From NCBI GenBank assembly GCA_030055525.1, contig JASFYJ010000007.1, positions 18,750 through 82,749 of the forward strand: DNA of 64,000 nucleotides. Reading direction: 5' to 3'. The position numbers and the translations under genes are program-made. This document shows, piece by piece, positions 42,827-51,967 of the stretch. Each line of letters opens with the position of its first letter. Position 1 is the stretch's first letter. This DNA comes from Archaeoglobales archaeon (GTDB lineage Archaea > Halobacteriota > Archaeoglobi > Archaeoglobales > Archaeoglobaceae). The notes under the pieces were generated by a model. That model had not been told where the DNA came from, ran no database searches, and saw only the letters and a list, made by a program, of their open reading frames with translations.

Positions 42827-42888
42827 CTTGTCGCTCTGCCTACCGACCCGAGTTCATGCTTTTCACCCGGGTGTGAGAGGCAGAGCTA
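42827..42888 (-). ncRNA. H/ACA guide RNA candidate (single hairpin)
   Basis: On the minus strand a 9-bp stem GCTCTGCCT (42886-42878) pairs with AGGCAGAGC (42841-42833). Inside is a pocket (CTCAC on the left, CGGT on the right), a second stem ACCCGGG/CTCGGGT (one G-T pair), and an apical loop with two TGA motifs as in a K-turn/K-loop. After the basal stem comes G then ACA (42831-42829), 14 nt from the top of the pocket, as expected for archaeal H/ACA RNAs. Its target would be of the form ACCG-UN-GTGAG. A promoter is found upstream. Confidence 0.75.
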
Positions 42889-42910
42889 GGTAAAGTTATT
42901 CATGGGACTT

Positions 42911-42921
42911 TAAAAACTTTC
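42911..42921 (-). promoter_or_regulatory. TATA box of the H/ACA RNA candidate
   Basis: On the minus strand AGTTTTTAAAG is centred about 28-30 nt upstream of the base of the hairpin at 42886. This spacing would start the transcript at about 42888, just before the basal stem, and supports an independent small RNA gene. Confidence 0.5.
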
Positions 42922-43000
42922 GTTGTTTTGTTGATAGGTCAGCATTCTAACAACGTAGAGGTTAAATAATGATAAGTCTAAAAACATTTCGGTGATATTC

Positions 43001-43342
43001 ATGTTTGAAAACGTCATAGCGGATATATTCAAGTTAAATGGTGTAAAAGGAGTATATATAGCTGACATGGATGGCAACCTAGTAGAGTCTGAATCGACAA
43101 GAGAAGATGATGAGATATTTGCAGCGCTTGTTGTCGAACTTTTCAAGAAATCAAGCGATATAATGGCTAAGATCTCAAACGGGGATGTTAACTTTTTAGT
43201 TGTTGAAAACTCTAAGGATAGAGTTATCATCACAAAGGCCAGCGAGTTAATATTAGGTGTTTTTTCGGAAAGTAGTGTTAATTATGGTTTGCTTAAGATA
43301 GAGATCAAAAAAGCAGCTGAAAAGATAGAGGCCTTGGTTTGA
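43001..43342 (+). CDS. Roadblock/LC7-like domain protein
   Basis: A 113-residue protein with a roadblock/LC7-like alpha-beta fold: LNGVKGVYIADMDGNLVESE is the first hairpin, followed by helix AALVVELFKKSSDIM and the strand NFLVVENSKDRVIITKAS. Roadblock proteins of the MglB type usually regulate small GTPases, but none is adjacent. The start is ATG 43001, preceded by GGTGAT 4 nt upstream; GTG 42992 is the alternative. It sits 9 nt before the DUF2226 gene, so both form one operon, and that link is the main clue to its role. Confidence 0.75.
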   Translation: MFENVIADIFKLNGVKGVYIADMDGNLVESESTREDDEIFAALVVELFKKSSDIMAKISNGDVNFLVVENSKDRVIITKASELILGVFSESSVNYGLLKIEIKKAAEKIEALV

Positions 43343-43351
43343 GGTGTCAAA

Positions 43352-44098
43352 ATGCTCATCCCGAAAGGAGAGAAAGTGGAGATAAGAAAGAACTGTAGGG
43401 TTTCCGAAATTTTGGAGGAGTTAAGCAATTCAGCCTTTACTGGCTACGTTGAGTTCTACTATAAGTACGGAGAATTATCCAAGGGTCAGCTTGTACTTAG
43501 AAATGGAAATTTAATTGCCGGAAGTGTTGAAAAAATAGTTTCTAAAAAAGAAATTCTGGGAGATAAAGCATTGGATGAGCTTAAAAAAATAGAGAACTGC
43601 GTAGCAGAAATTTATGTTTTAGAAGATGAAAAAGTTGAAAAAGCATTAAACTGGAACAAGAATGCTCTGATACGCCTTGAACCGAAAATAACTGTAGCTT
43701 CCGATGTTAATAACTCGAAAACCGAAACAACAATAGATCTAACACATTATAGGGGAAAAGAAATTGCTGCTCCGGATAGGAAAAAGATACTTGAAAAATA
43801 TGGGATAAGAGAGCCAACGCCAGAGGAGATCGATGCCCTAATTAAGAATGCATTCGATGAAGTTCCACTGGAGATGAATAAAGAGGAGGTAGTAAATGAG
43901 GTCAGGAAGATCATCGAGGATCGATTCGGAAAATTATCTAAAAAACTACTGGAAATATTAGATGAATGCAAAACCGTGGATGAATTGGCAAAGAATTTTG
44001 AGTTATTAGAAAGAGAAGCTAGAAAACTCTCTTTGTTTGTACCAAGAAAGAAAATAGATGAAACTCTAGAGGAAATTAGGCAGATTATCGGATCTTGA
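43352..44098 (+). CDS. DUF2226 family protein
   Basis: A 248-residue protein of a family I associate with Archaeoglobi. The N-terminal half (about 1-110) reads like a DUF4388-type sensor domain (EILEELSNSAFTGYVEFYYK, GQLVLRNGNLIAGSVEKI). A central acidic stretch leads to IREPTPEEIDALIKNAFDE and a C-terminal helical part (about 180-248) with FGKLSKKLLEILDECKTVD. Function is unknown. It follows the roadblock gene closely, and the end overlaps the convergent protease gene by 14 nt. Confidence 0.75.
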   Translation: MLIPKGEKVEIRKNCRVSEILEELSNSAFTGYVEFYYKYGELSKGQLVLRNGNLIAGSVEKIVSKKEILGDKALDELKKIENCVAEIYVLEDEKVEKALNWNKNALIRLEPKITVASDVNNSKTETTIDLTHYRGKEIAAPDRKKILEKYGIREPTPEEIDALIKNAFDEVPLEMNKEEVVNEVRKIIEDRFGKLSKKLLEILDECKTVDELAKNFELLEREARKLSLFVPRKKIDETLEEIRQIIGS

Positions 44099-45089
44099 TG
44101 CTATCTATGAACTTAAGTCTTTTTGGTAGCGGTGGATGAGTGGATAGAAATTCCTCTAGCGGAGAAACTTTCATGTTCTTTAGTCTTTCTATCTCATACC
44201 TTGTGAATGGGTTAGCTGCGGCGTTAACTAAAGCGTAGATGAACAGTGTTCTGAACTTGCTTTCAGCTATTTGTTCAGAAAGCTGTGGATATCTATGGTA
44301 GAAGAGATGTATTTTGGCTAAACTTGATTGCATAGCTTCTTTTCCAGCTACGAGGGTTCCTTCAAAGTCTGCATAGTATTCTCTAAGTCTGCTGAACGCC
44401 AAAACTAGTATCTGAACAACAAATGAAACCAAAACTGCTGCAATGCCAGCTATAGCAAGCTGGATACCTCTTCTATCATCACCGAAGGAGGACCTTATTA
44501 GCGCATATCCTAAGTAGAAGATCACAGACGGTAGAATTCCAAACAGTAGCATTACCATATTGTCCTTATGCTTATGATGGCCTATTTCATGTCCTACAAC
44601 AGCCTCCAGTTCATCCTTGCTTAACATATTCATCAAAGAATTTGAAACGGCAACGTACTTTCCTGTTAAGATGTTACCGTAAGCAAAAGCATTCGGTGGG
44701 CTGTTGACTACCACTGCTTTGGGCGGTTTCATGCCCATTTTATATGCAACGTTGTTAACCAATACTTGTAGATCTTCGCTCTTCTTTGCTCCATAGCTTA
44801 GGTTAATCATGTACGGCGATATCAGGTAAATTAGGAGGTTCGTTATGAGTACGAAAGCAAGTATTGCATAAAAGCTAACGTAAAGTCCTGAAAGGTATAG
44901 GATAGCGTATATTGTCGCTGCAGATATCCCTAGTATTAGAATAGCTAATAGCAGCATCGAAACATGCAGTGAAAATCTTCCGGAAATTCTGTTGGCCAAC
45001 TTTGGTGCTACAGTGCTTGCTAATGCGAACATTATTAAGTACCCAAGCACAGCCAATAGCATGTAAAGCGGATCGAATATCAGGAACAT
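44085..45089 (-). CDS. htpX: HtpX-type M48 membrane zinc metalloprotease
   Basis: A 334-residue membrane protease that degrades damaged membrane proteins. Two N-terminal helical hairpins are followed by EAVVGHEIGHHKHKDN (HExxH zinc site near residue 165), another helix pair, and YADFEGTLVAGKEAM in which a Glu is the third ligand. ATG 45089. It is convergent with the DUF2226 gene and overlaps it by 14 nt. In many archaea htpX lies near transcription and translation genes, as here. Confidence 0.93.
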   Translation of the reverse strand: MFLIFDPLYMLLAVLGYLIMFALASTVAPKLANRISGRFSLHVSMLLLAILILGISAATIYAILYLSGLYVSFYAILAFVLITNLLIYLISPYMINLSYGAKKSEDLQVLVNNVAYKMGMKPPKAVVVNSPPNAFAYGNILTGKYVAVSNSLMNMLSKDELEAVVGHEIGHHKHKDNMVMLLFGILPSVIFYLGYALIRSSFGDDRRGIQLAIAGIAAVLVSFVVQILVLAFSRLREYYADFEGTLVAGKEAMQSSLAKIHLFYHRYPQLSEQIAESKFRTLFIYALVNAAANPFTRYEIERLKNMKVSPLEEFLSTHPPLPKRLKFIDSIKIR

Positions 45090-45129
45090 GTTTGTATGTT
45101 CTAAAAAGCTGTTAATAAATCTATCGTCG

Positions 45130-46262
<1,133 letters not shown>

Positions 46263-46271
46263 TTTATCACC

Positions 46272-46577
46272 TCAACTCTGTGTTTGCCCTTTTTCTTCTT
46301 TTTTACCAAAATTTCTAGCCAATATATGCTTATCTTCGATCTTCTCAAGCTGTTCTTTTGAGTCATATATCTTTACATAAGCCTTCGCTTCCATCCTTCC
46401 AAATTCGGTTTTTATATAGTCTACAACTATCCTCTCTGGCTCGGCGGCGAACAATCCAGAAATCTTCGACCTGACCTCTTCTCTCGTTGGTGTCTTACCC
46501 TCATAGGAAATCCTGCAGTAAATCTCTTTTCTCCTGAGCAAAGGGTTGTATCTTTCTAAATCTACAAAGACTTCCAT
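46272..46577 (-). CDS. rps24e: 30S ribosomal protein S24e
   Basis: A 101-residue small-subunit protein. PLLRRKEIYCRISYEGKTPT near residue 12 and ERIVVDYIKTEFGRMEAKAY are family-typical, with a Lys-rich tail. The start is ATG 46577 because GGGAGGTGA is just upstream; the longer open frame to 46622 overlaps the upstream dephospho-CoA kinase gene and is unlikely. Only 9 nt separate it from rps27ae. Confidence 0.95.
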   Translation of the reverse strand: MEVFVDLERYNPLLRRKEIYCRISYEGKTPTREEVRSKISGLFAAEPERIVVDYIKTEFGRMEAKAYVKIYDSKEQLEKIEDKHILARNFGKKEEKGQTQS

Positions 46578-46578
46578 T

Positions 46579-47127
46579 TCACTCACCTCCCAAAAGTTCA
46601 TCCAAATCTCCACAATCCCCAATTTTCTCCATTTGCCTCAAAATCTCTCTAAAGCGTTTTTTACTACTTGAGTCAATTTTAACAGCTACTACTCCTTCCT
46701 TCGGCTGGCCGTAAAGAATAACCGAGTTTTCAGGCAGAAGTAAAGCGAGCGGTAAAGCTGCGAGGTCCTCTTCACCATCCACTCTAACACAAACTTTCTT
46801 ACCACTTAAAGCATCTCTTACGGCTATTTTTAACACATTTAAGAGTTTGCAGGTGATGACTCCTGCTGGATTTTCAACTTCCAAGATTTCAAAAAATCTG
46901 ATGTCAAAATCTAAACTTTTTTCCCTCAGAGTTTTCCCATCTATAACTGCTATATTAACATCAACACCGAACTTCGTGGCTTGGATGGTAACCAAATCTC
47001 CTACGCATGCGATCATTTTTGAAGTTTTAATTTCCTCTATCCTCTCATAAACTCTTTCGCCATCCTTATAAAGCTTTCCTTGTGGCTTTGCAAGTTTACT
47101 TCTCAGATAGTCAGGAAGTTTCAGCAT
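46579..47127 (-). CDS. GTP-dependent dephospho-CoA kinase (DUF359)
   Basis: The last step of coenzyme A synthesis in archaea, phosphorylating dephospho-CoA with GTP. It has 182 residues. VGDLVTIQA and VDVNIAVIDGKT are the family blocks near residues 43-65, and VDGEEDLAALPLALLLPENS lies near residue 116. The family was assigned biochemically in Thermococcus. It is a single domain, with no P-loop typical of bacterial CoaE. It overlaps spt4 by one base. Confidence 0.9.
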   Translation of the reverse strand: MLKLPDYLRSKLAKPQGKLYKDGERVYERIEEIKTSKMIACVGDLVTIQATKFGVDVNIAVIDGKTLREKSLDFDIRFFEILEVENPAGVITCKLLNVLKIAVRDALSGKKVCVRVDGEEDLAALPLALLLPENSVILYGQPKEGVVAVKIDSSSKKRFREILRQMEKIGDCGDLDELLGGE

Positions 47128-47315
47128 TACTCTACCCTCAAGGCGTATTTTCCGGGAATTCTTATGTCAACCCTCTTTGCTATCTCACTTCTCTCTGGGT
47201 CTAGAATTATCAGATATCCGTACCACTCTTTCGTCAGTTCAGTGCTACCACAATTTTTGCATATAGAAACATCCGAATTTATAAATTTGCATTTTTTACA
47301 GGCCAGTTCTGTCAT
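47127..47315 (-). CDS. spt4: Transcription elongation factor Spt4 (RpoE'')
   Basis: A 62-residue zinc-ribbon protein that binds Spt5 and keeps RNA polymerase processive. CKKCKFIN and CKNCGSTEL hold zinc, and EWYGYLIILDPERSEIAK binds the NGN domain of Spt5. It starts inside the rpo7 stop (4-nt overlap), the standard archaeal pairing. Spt5 is not in the window. Confidence 0.95.
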   Translation of the reverse strand: MTELACKKCKFINSDVSICKNCGSTELTKEWYGYLIILDPERSEIAKRVDIRIPGKYALRVE

Positions 47316-47887
47316 GGATTAACACCCTTCTCTTTACTTAGCTTCTCTATCTCCTCTTCTATCCATTTAAGAGCTCCAAGCCAAGGTTGTCTCATTGTTA
47401 GACCTATTCTGCTCTTTTCCGGTTCCCTCTCTTTTAGACTTATGGAAACTATCCTTGCCCTAACGAAGTCTCCTTCCTGCAAGGTTTTTTTTGTCTCTTT
47501 TCCAACGAATCTTTTGTTCTTTTCATCAAATACCATAAAGTCATCTGTTATTTGGCTCATATGAAGCAAAGCATCAAAAGGACCTATAGAAACGAAAGCT
47601 CCGAACTCTACAACTTCAACCACTTCTCCCTCGACGATCTCTTGAAGGTTTGGTTTAAAACATATAGCCCCAAATACAACATCGAAGTAAACAGCACCAT
47701 CCCCTTCTATAATTCTCCCTTCACCAATTTCCTCAATGTTTTCAATTCCAATAACCATTCCGTACTCTCTATCAATTCTTCCCTCGAATTGCTCCCAAAG
47801 TAGCGATCTTATTACTTCTTCGAGGTTTTCACCAAGTTTTGAAGGAGGAACTCTAACTGTGTCTTTGATCTTGATCCTAGCATACAT
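47312..47887 (-). CDS. rpo7: RNA polymerase subunit Rpo7 (RpoE')
   Basis: A 191-residue subunit of the polymerase stalk that binds nascent RNA. The N-terminal RNP-like domain (YARIKIKDTVRVPPSKLG) is followed by an S1 domain (EGEVVEVVEFGAFVSIGPFD, near residues 85-105). A promoter AATATAAATTT (47912-47922) lies about 30 nt upstream of ATG 47887 on the minus strand. This gene starts the operon that runs through spt4, dephospho-CoA kinase, rps24e, rps27ae and kae1. Confidence 0.96.
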   Translation of the reverse strand: MYARIKIKDTVRVPPSKLGENLEEVIRSLLWEQFEGRIDREYGMVIGIENIEEIGEGRIIEGDGAVYFDVVFGAICFKPNLQEIVEGEVVEVVEFGAFVSIGPFDALLHMSQITDDFMVFDEKNKRFVGKETKKTLQEGDFVRARIVSISLKEREPEKSRIGLTMRQPWLGALKWIEEEIEKLSKEKGVNP

Positions 47888-48037
47888 AACATCATCGCAC
47901 TATTGTGAAGCAATATAAATTTAACTCCCCCCGCCAGATGGGTTTCACATTTAGATATCTAAGAGCTTCAAATTGTTTTTTATAATCTGACATATACGCC
48001 CCAAAATATTTTTAAGCATTTTATAGAGTGAGAAAAC

Positions 48038-48856
48038 ATGCTACATTACCTACTGCTCTCCTCGTTTGCGATGTTCTTCATAGCTATACTACTGAACTTT
48101 TCAAAGTATTTTCGAGCAGTCCATCTAAGATGTGAAGTCTATCCAATTCCACATGAGATCAATTATAAACACGGTGGCAGTTATTATGAATGGTCCGAAT
48201 GGTGGAGAAGATCTTTTGAAAGACCAAGACGTTGGAAGTTGAAAACCATCTTAGGGATTCTGCTCATAAATCGAAAGAAAATGTCTCTTCAACCAAAACA
48301 CTGGTTTGCAACATTCATGTTTCACCTAGGTATATTTTTCCACGCGATTTGGATTTTAATGTGGATACTGTGTGCTTTCTTTAACATCTCGACGAAAATT
48401 TTAAAGATGGCATCACTTCTAGCTTTTTTTGGTTCAATTTTAATGCTAGCTTTTGGTATGTACTTGTTCTTAAGAAAACTTAGACCACCACTCAGATACT
48501 ATGTTCCATTACGAGATCATCTCATATTGATTTTCGTGCTCCTTCTGGCCTCAACGGGACTTTTAAATTTTTTAGAAGATTTTCATATATTTCCTAATGA
48601 TCTACAGCCTTTTTTTGAAAGCTTCAAAACAGTTCATCTGATTCTGTACTCCGCACTTATCCTTTCACTACCCCTTACAAAGGTAACACATTACATAGCC
48701 CTAATTTTTACTCATCTTATACTCTGGGATAATGAAAAAATGAGCGAAAAACTCGAGGAGAGGTTGAAGGAGAAGCTACATTGCAGAGTAGAATGGGGAG
48801 CTCAACATATAGCAAAAAAAACGTGGATAGAGAACTTTTTGGAGGTTGAAAAATGA
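48038..48856 (+). CDS. Cytochrome b-like membrane subunit of an Hdr-type complex (DsrM/TmcC/HdrE-like)
   Basis: A 272-residue membrane protein with about five helices. Histidines within or near the helices (HWFATFMFHLGIFFHAIW, VHLILY, VTHYIALIFTHL) fit heme b binding, as in the NarI-like family. A long loop rich in Trp and Arg (EWSEWWRRSFERPRRW) precedes them. It overlaps the Fe-S gene by 4 nt. It may pass electrons between menaquinone and the cytoplasmic HdrD-like partner; direction and donors are not visible in the sequence. AAATATTTTTAAG 28 nt upstream of the ATG marks the promoter. Confidence 0.75.
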   Translation: MLHYLLLSSFAMFFIAILLNFSKYFRAVHLRCEVYPIPHEINYKHGGSYYEWSEWWRRSFERPRRWKLKTILGILLINRKKMSLQPKHWFATFMFHLGIFFHAIWILMWILCAFFNISTKILKMASLLAFFGSILMLAFGMYLFLRKLRPPLRYYVPLRDHLILIFVLLLASTGLLNFLEDFHIFPNDLQPFFESFKTVHLILYSALILSLPLTKVTHYIALIFTHLILWDNEKMSEKLEERLKEKLHCRVEWGAQHIAKKTWIENFLEVEK

Positions 48857-50409
48857 AAGACCAAATAAAACTATCAGACGTACTAAAAGAGGGGCAACTT
48901 TTAAAAATAGGACCTGAAGACCTTATAAAACTCCCAAACTACGATTTTAAAGACGAATTTAAAGAAATAAATCCTGAATGGAAAAAGTACGTATTTGAAC
49001 TCGATGGATTCATAGGGATCGATTTAGAATGGAAACCAAAGAATAAAGAGGAAGAGAACGAACTTCTTCTGAAGTTCACAGAAGGTTTAAAGAAGTTGCT
49101 TAGCGAAGAAAACAACTGGACATTTCTGTATCCCTTACTTCTGAGTTTAGACTACTGCACTCGCTGTAAATCTTGTAGCTCGGCGTGTCATGTTTACTTA
49201 GCTTCAGGTAAAAAGGAAATTTATCGTCCAACATTCAGATCAGAGATTTTGAGAAGGATCATTAAAAAAAGCAAATTCGGTAAAAAACTTTTTGGTAGTT
49301 TAGATGTAAACAAAAACCTGATCCTTCGCTTGGCCGAACTTGCATATCGCTGTAACCTTTGCAGAAGATGTGTACAGTTCTGTCCTTTGGGGATAGATAA
49401 TGGATTGATCACAAGAGAAATCAGAAAACTATACTCTCAAGAACTAGGTGTTGCCCCAAAAGCTTTACACGAGAAAGGAACTGTACAACAACTAAATATA
49501 GGTTCCTCTACAGGTTTGAGATCGGAAGGATTTAGAAGCATAATTAAATTTGTTGAAGAAGAGATATTCGAGAGAACTGGCAAGAAAATTAAAATTCCAG
49601 TAGATGAAAAGGGTTCCGATATTTTGCTGCTTCACAATGCAGGAGATTATCTAAGCAGGTTGGAAAATGTTATGGCCTTTGCCATAATTTTTGAAGAAGC
49701 TTCGCTAAGTTGGACTTTAAGCAGCGAAGCCTTTGGATACGATGCAGTAAACTATGGGATATGGTATGACGATTTTCAACTTGGAAAGATTGCATTTAAA
49801 CATTTAGAAATAGCAAGAAAACTTGAAGTGAACAGAGTCGTTGTTGGAGAGTGTGGACATGCACATAAAGCCCTAATATCCGTTGCAGATAGGTTGATTT
49901 TTGGCGAATACCAAATACCACGAGAGAGCTGTCTTCCTATACTCTTAGACTTGGTAAAGAAGAAACTGAACCTTGATCCAGAAAAGAATAGTTTTCCTGT
50001 TACTTTGCATGACCCATGTAACATAGTAAGACTCATGGGTGTCGTTGAGCCGCAAAGAGAGATTCTTCGCAAGATATGTCCTTCTTTTAAAGAAATGAAA
50101 CCAAACGGAGTTTACAATTACTGCTGCGGTGGGGGTGGAGGATTAGCGATAATGAATTCGCTAAACTTTCCAGAATTCAGAAATAAAATCTCATCAAGAG
50201 TTAAGTTTTGCCAAATTTTGGATGCATTTAGAGATGTTCTCAATTCTGAAAGCAAAAAATACGTATGTGCTCCATGCAGCAACTGTAGGGCAACTATAAG
50301 AGACTTTTTAGATTACTATAAAGCCAAAGATAAGTTTAAAATAGACTGTTGTGGTTTAGCCGAGCTGATAGTAAATTCCATGGTCGATTTCGATGGATTT
50401 CTGGAATAA
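48853..50409 (+). CDS. HdrD/DsrK/TmcB-like iron-sulfur protein
   Basis: A 518-residue soluble Fe-S subunit. Two 4Fe-4S motifs, CTRCKSCSSACHVY and CNLCRRCVQFCPLGI, lie near residues 98 and 175. The C-terminal part has cysteine-rich CCG-type blocks: HDPCNIVRLMG with YNYCCGGGGGLAIMN, and VCAPCSNC with IDCCGLAEL. The first CCG block (about VGECGHAHK) has a single Cys, so it is reduced. Heterodisulfide or DsrC-like thiols are possible substrates. It forms a two-gene operon with the cytochrome b subunit. It is not the sulfite-reduction complex proper, because the other Dsr genes are missing. Confidence 0.82.
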   Translation: MKDQIKLSDVLKEGQLLKIGPEDLIKLPNYDFKDEFKEINPEWKKYVFELDGFIGIDLEWKPKNKEEENELLLKFTEGLKKLLSEENNWTFLYPLLLSLDYCTRCKSCSSACHVYLASGKKEIYRPTFRSEILRRIIKKSKFGKKLFGSLDVNKNLILRLAELAYRCNLCRRCVQFCPLGIDNGLITREIRKLYSQELGVAPKALHEKGTVQQLNIGSSTGLRSEGFRSIIKFVEEEIFERTGKKIKIPVDEKGSDILLLHNAGDYLSRLENVMAFAIIFEEASLSWTLSSEAFGYDAVNYGIWYDDFQLGKIAFKHLEIARKLEVNRVVVGECGHAHKALISVADRLIFGEYQIPRESCLPILLDLVKKKLNLDPEKNSFPVTLHDPCNIVRLMGVVEPQREILRKICPSFKEMKPNGVYNYCCGGGGGLAIMNSLNFPEFRNKISSRVKFCQILDAFRDVLNSESKKYVCAPCSNCRATIRDFLDYYKAKDKFKIDCCGLAELIVNSMVDFDGFLE

Positions 50410-50415
50410 TTTGCC

Positions 50416-51252
50416 TTAAATCAAATTTCTGATCTTAAAGACCGTTCTTTCTAGGGTACCAAGCATCTGGCTAAAAAAAGACAAAGTATACTGCTTTTTT
50501 AATTTTTCAACATCTCTGCTTGTTTCTATTTCATCTTCAGAAATTTTGTACCTTTCTAAAGCCACTCTAATATGTCCAACATCTTTAAAACCCATAAGCT
50601 GTGATGCAACGTAATCTACAGCAATTATATTGTCTCCAGCTACAATGACACCGTGTTTTAGGGGTTTTGTTGATATCTCAGAATAGTTTCCTCCTATTAT
50701 TCCATCGACTATCGTAATCTTTGGCCAAAAGACTTTAAGAAGGTCCGCCAACTTTTCATCTATACACGCGTGCATATAGATTGCAGGTTTTTTAAGAAAA
50801 CCAATGTTATTCTTTATTCCAAGAGTGACCTTGGTCAGATGATGCACCTTCATTTTTGGAACGCTAATAAATTCTTTGTTGAACACAGATTTTGCAATTT
50901 CCGCTCTCCTTAACTTTTTTCCTTTCACTTCAACTTCGATGAACTCATCTTTGTTTAAGTTGATGCAATAGGCTACCCTTTTAAGTCCAAATCTTTCAAA
51001 GCAGAGGTCTGCAGAATCTTTGCTAAAACCACCTTCGACAATCTTTACATCAACACCCTCTCTGTTTAAAACCTCTAAAATTGCCTTCAAGAAATCTGGA
51101 TGGGTTATACATCCATTCTCTGGATTATCAAACTTCAAAAAGTTCGGCTTAAGTAGCACTTCTTCCTCAACTTCAAATGTTTCGAATACTTCCTTTAAAA
51201 CATCCCGAACGTTTTCGTAACCATCCGATCTCTCTACAATTACGTAAGGCAT
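50416..51252 (-). CDS. DUF362 family protein
   Basis: A 278-residue protein of the DUF362 family, whose members are often linked to Fe-S or radical chemistry. LLKPNFLKFDNPENGCITHP near residue 35, SVPKMKVHHLTKVTLGIKNN near 125 and DGIIGGNYSEIS near 185 are family-typical. No ferredoxin domain is fused. It is convergent with the HdrD-like gene (6-nt gap) and lies only 1 nt after the DUF131 gene, so it is in the MinD operon. Function unknown. Confidence 0.8.
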   Translation of the reverse strand: MPYVIVERSDGYENVRDVLKEVFETFEVEEEVLLKPNFLKFDNPENGCITHPDFLKAILEVLNREGVDVKIVEGGFSKDSADLCFERFGLKRVAYCINLNKDEFIEVEVKGKKLRRAEIAKSVFNKEFISVPKMKVHHLTKVTLGIKNNIGFLKKPAIYMHACIDEKLADLLKVFWPKITIVDGIIGGNYSEISTKPLKHGVIVAGDNIIAVDYVASQLMGFKDVGHIRVALERYKISEDEIETSRDVEKLKKQYTLSFFSQMLGTLERTVFKIRNLI

Positions 51253-51253
51253 A

Positions 51254-51529
51254 TTAAAAGCTAAGGAAGAAAAATCCGATTAATACGAGCATCAGTACTG
51301 TTGCAAGGAGGAGTGTGTAGAAAGCATACTTGCTATCTCCAAAAACAATCGGTATTGGACCCACAATTACAACTCCTCCAGCTTTCACATCGGTTTTCTT
51401 TTCATTCTCCTTATCCTTTTTTTCAATTTCGAAAGTTTCAAATTTCTTTCTTACATTTCTGTCGATTAACCCCAGAAAAATCAGTAGTAAACCAAAAATT
51501 ACCAAAATGGCTCCTACCAATTCGAGCAT
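51254..51529 (-). CDS. DUF131 membrane protein (copy 1)
   Basis: A 91-residue protein with two membrane helices, one at each end (about 1-24 and 68-90), and a charged central stretch. VKAGGVVIVGPIPIVFGDS is the DUF131 signature (TIGR00304 group). The copy 2 gene lies 3 nt upstream and shares the GPIPI/GPVPI core. Function unknown; both are encoded with a MinD-type ATPase. Confidence 0.75.
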   Translation of the reverse strand: MLELVGAILVIFGLLLIFLGLIDRNVRKKFETFEIEKKDKENEKKTDVKAGGVVIVGPIPIVFGDSKYAFYTLLLATVLMLVLIGFFFLSF

Positions 51530-51532
51530 ATA

Positions 51533-51742
51533 CTACCACCTCGTCGCAAACAGCATGAATAACACCGCAAATACAGCGAATAAAACTAAAAAAGGAACTA
51601 AAGATGCATCCGATGAGAACAGGATCGGAACTGGGCCTATTATAAATATACCACCGTAACTAACCTCACCAGAACTTGCAACCAGTAAACCAAACCCTAG
51701 CATTAACAAGCTCAATCCCAACATTACTTTTCTGAGATCCAT
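51533..51742 (-). CDS. DUF131 membrane protein (copy 2, short)
   Basis: A 69-residue protein with two membrane helices and the motif YGGIFIIGPVPILFSSD between them, the same core as copy 1, but without the charged loop. The two copies probably arose by duplication. It lies 30 nt downstream of the membrane coiled-coil gene. Confidence 0.7.
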   Translation of the reverse strand: MDLRKVMLGLSLLMLGFGLLVASSGEVSYGGIFIIGPVPILFSSDASLVPFLVLFAVFAVLFMLFATRW

Positions 51743-51772
51743 GAATAAATTATGAAAGCAAGATTTAAAAAT

Positions 51773-51967
51773 TTAAATCTCTCCTTTCATTTTTTCAAGT
51801 CTCCTTCGTATCTGCGAAAGTTCTTCTTTTGTGACGCTTACACGAGCTCCGACTTCCTTCAGTTCCTTGTTTAACTGTCTAACCTTTTTTAACAAGACCA
51901 AGTTTAGAATTATGCTTAAAATTAGAAGAACCAGCAGAAGGTATTCTATCCAGTCCTCCATCATCAT
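51773..51967 (-). CDS. Small membrane-anchored coiled-coil protein
   Basis: A 64-residue protein with one N-terminal membrane helix ([19 protein letters not shown], about residues 6-24) and then a predicted coiled coil with heptad-like spacing of Leu, Val and Ile (residues 25-60). It overlaps minD by 4 nt (ATGA), so the two are translationally coupled. It has no known family. A role as membrane anchor or partner of MinD is a guess from coupling. Confidence 0.6.
   Translation of the reverse strand: MMMEDWIEYLLLVLLILSIILNLVLLKKVRQLNKELKEVGARVSVTKEELSQIRRRLEKMKGEI

Noticed and set aside
42833-42886. Hairpin read on the plus strand as a terminator or plus-strand RNA
   Set aside because: No T-run follows on the plus strand, and only the minus strand has the ACA box and promoter in the right places.
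42527-42889. Open frame of 120 codons on the plus strand
   Set aside because: It runs straight through tRNA-Lys and the H/ACA candidate, has no ribosome binding site and no recognisable domain.
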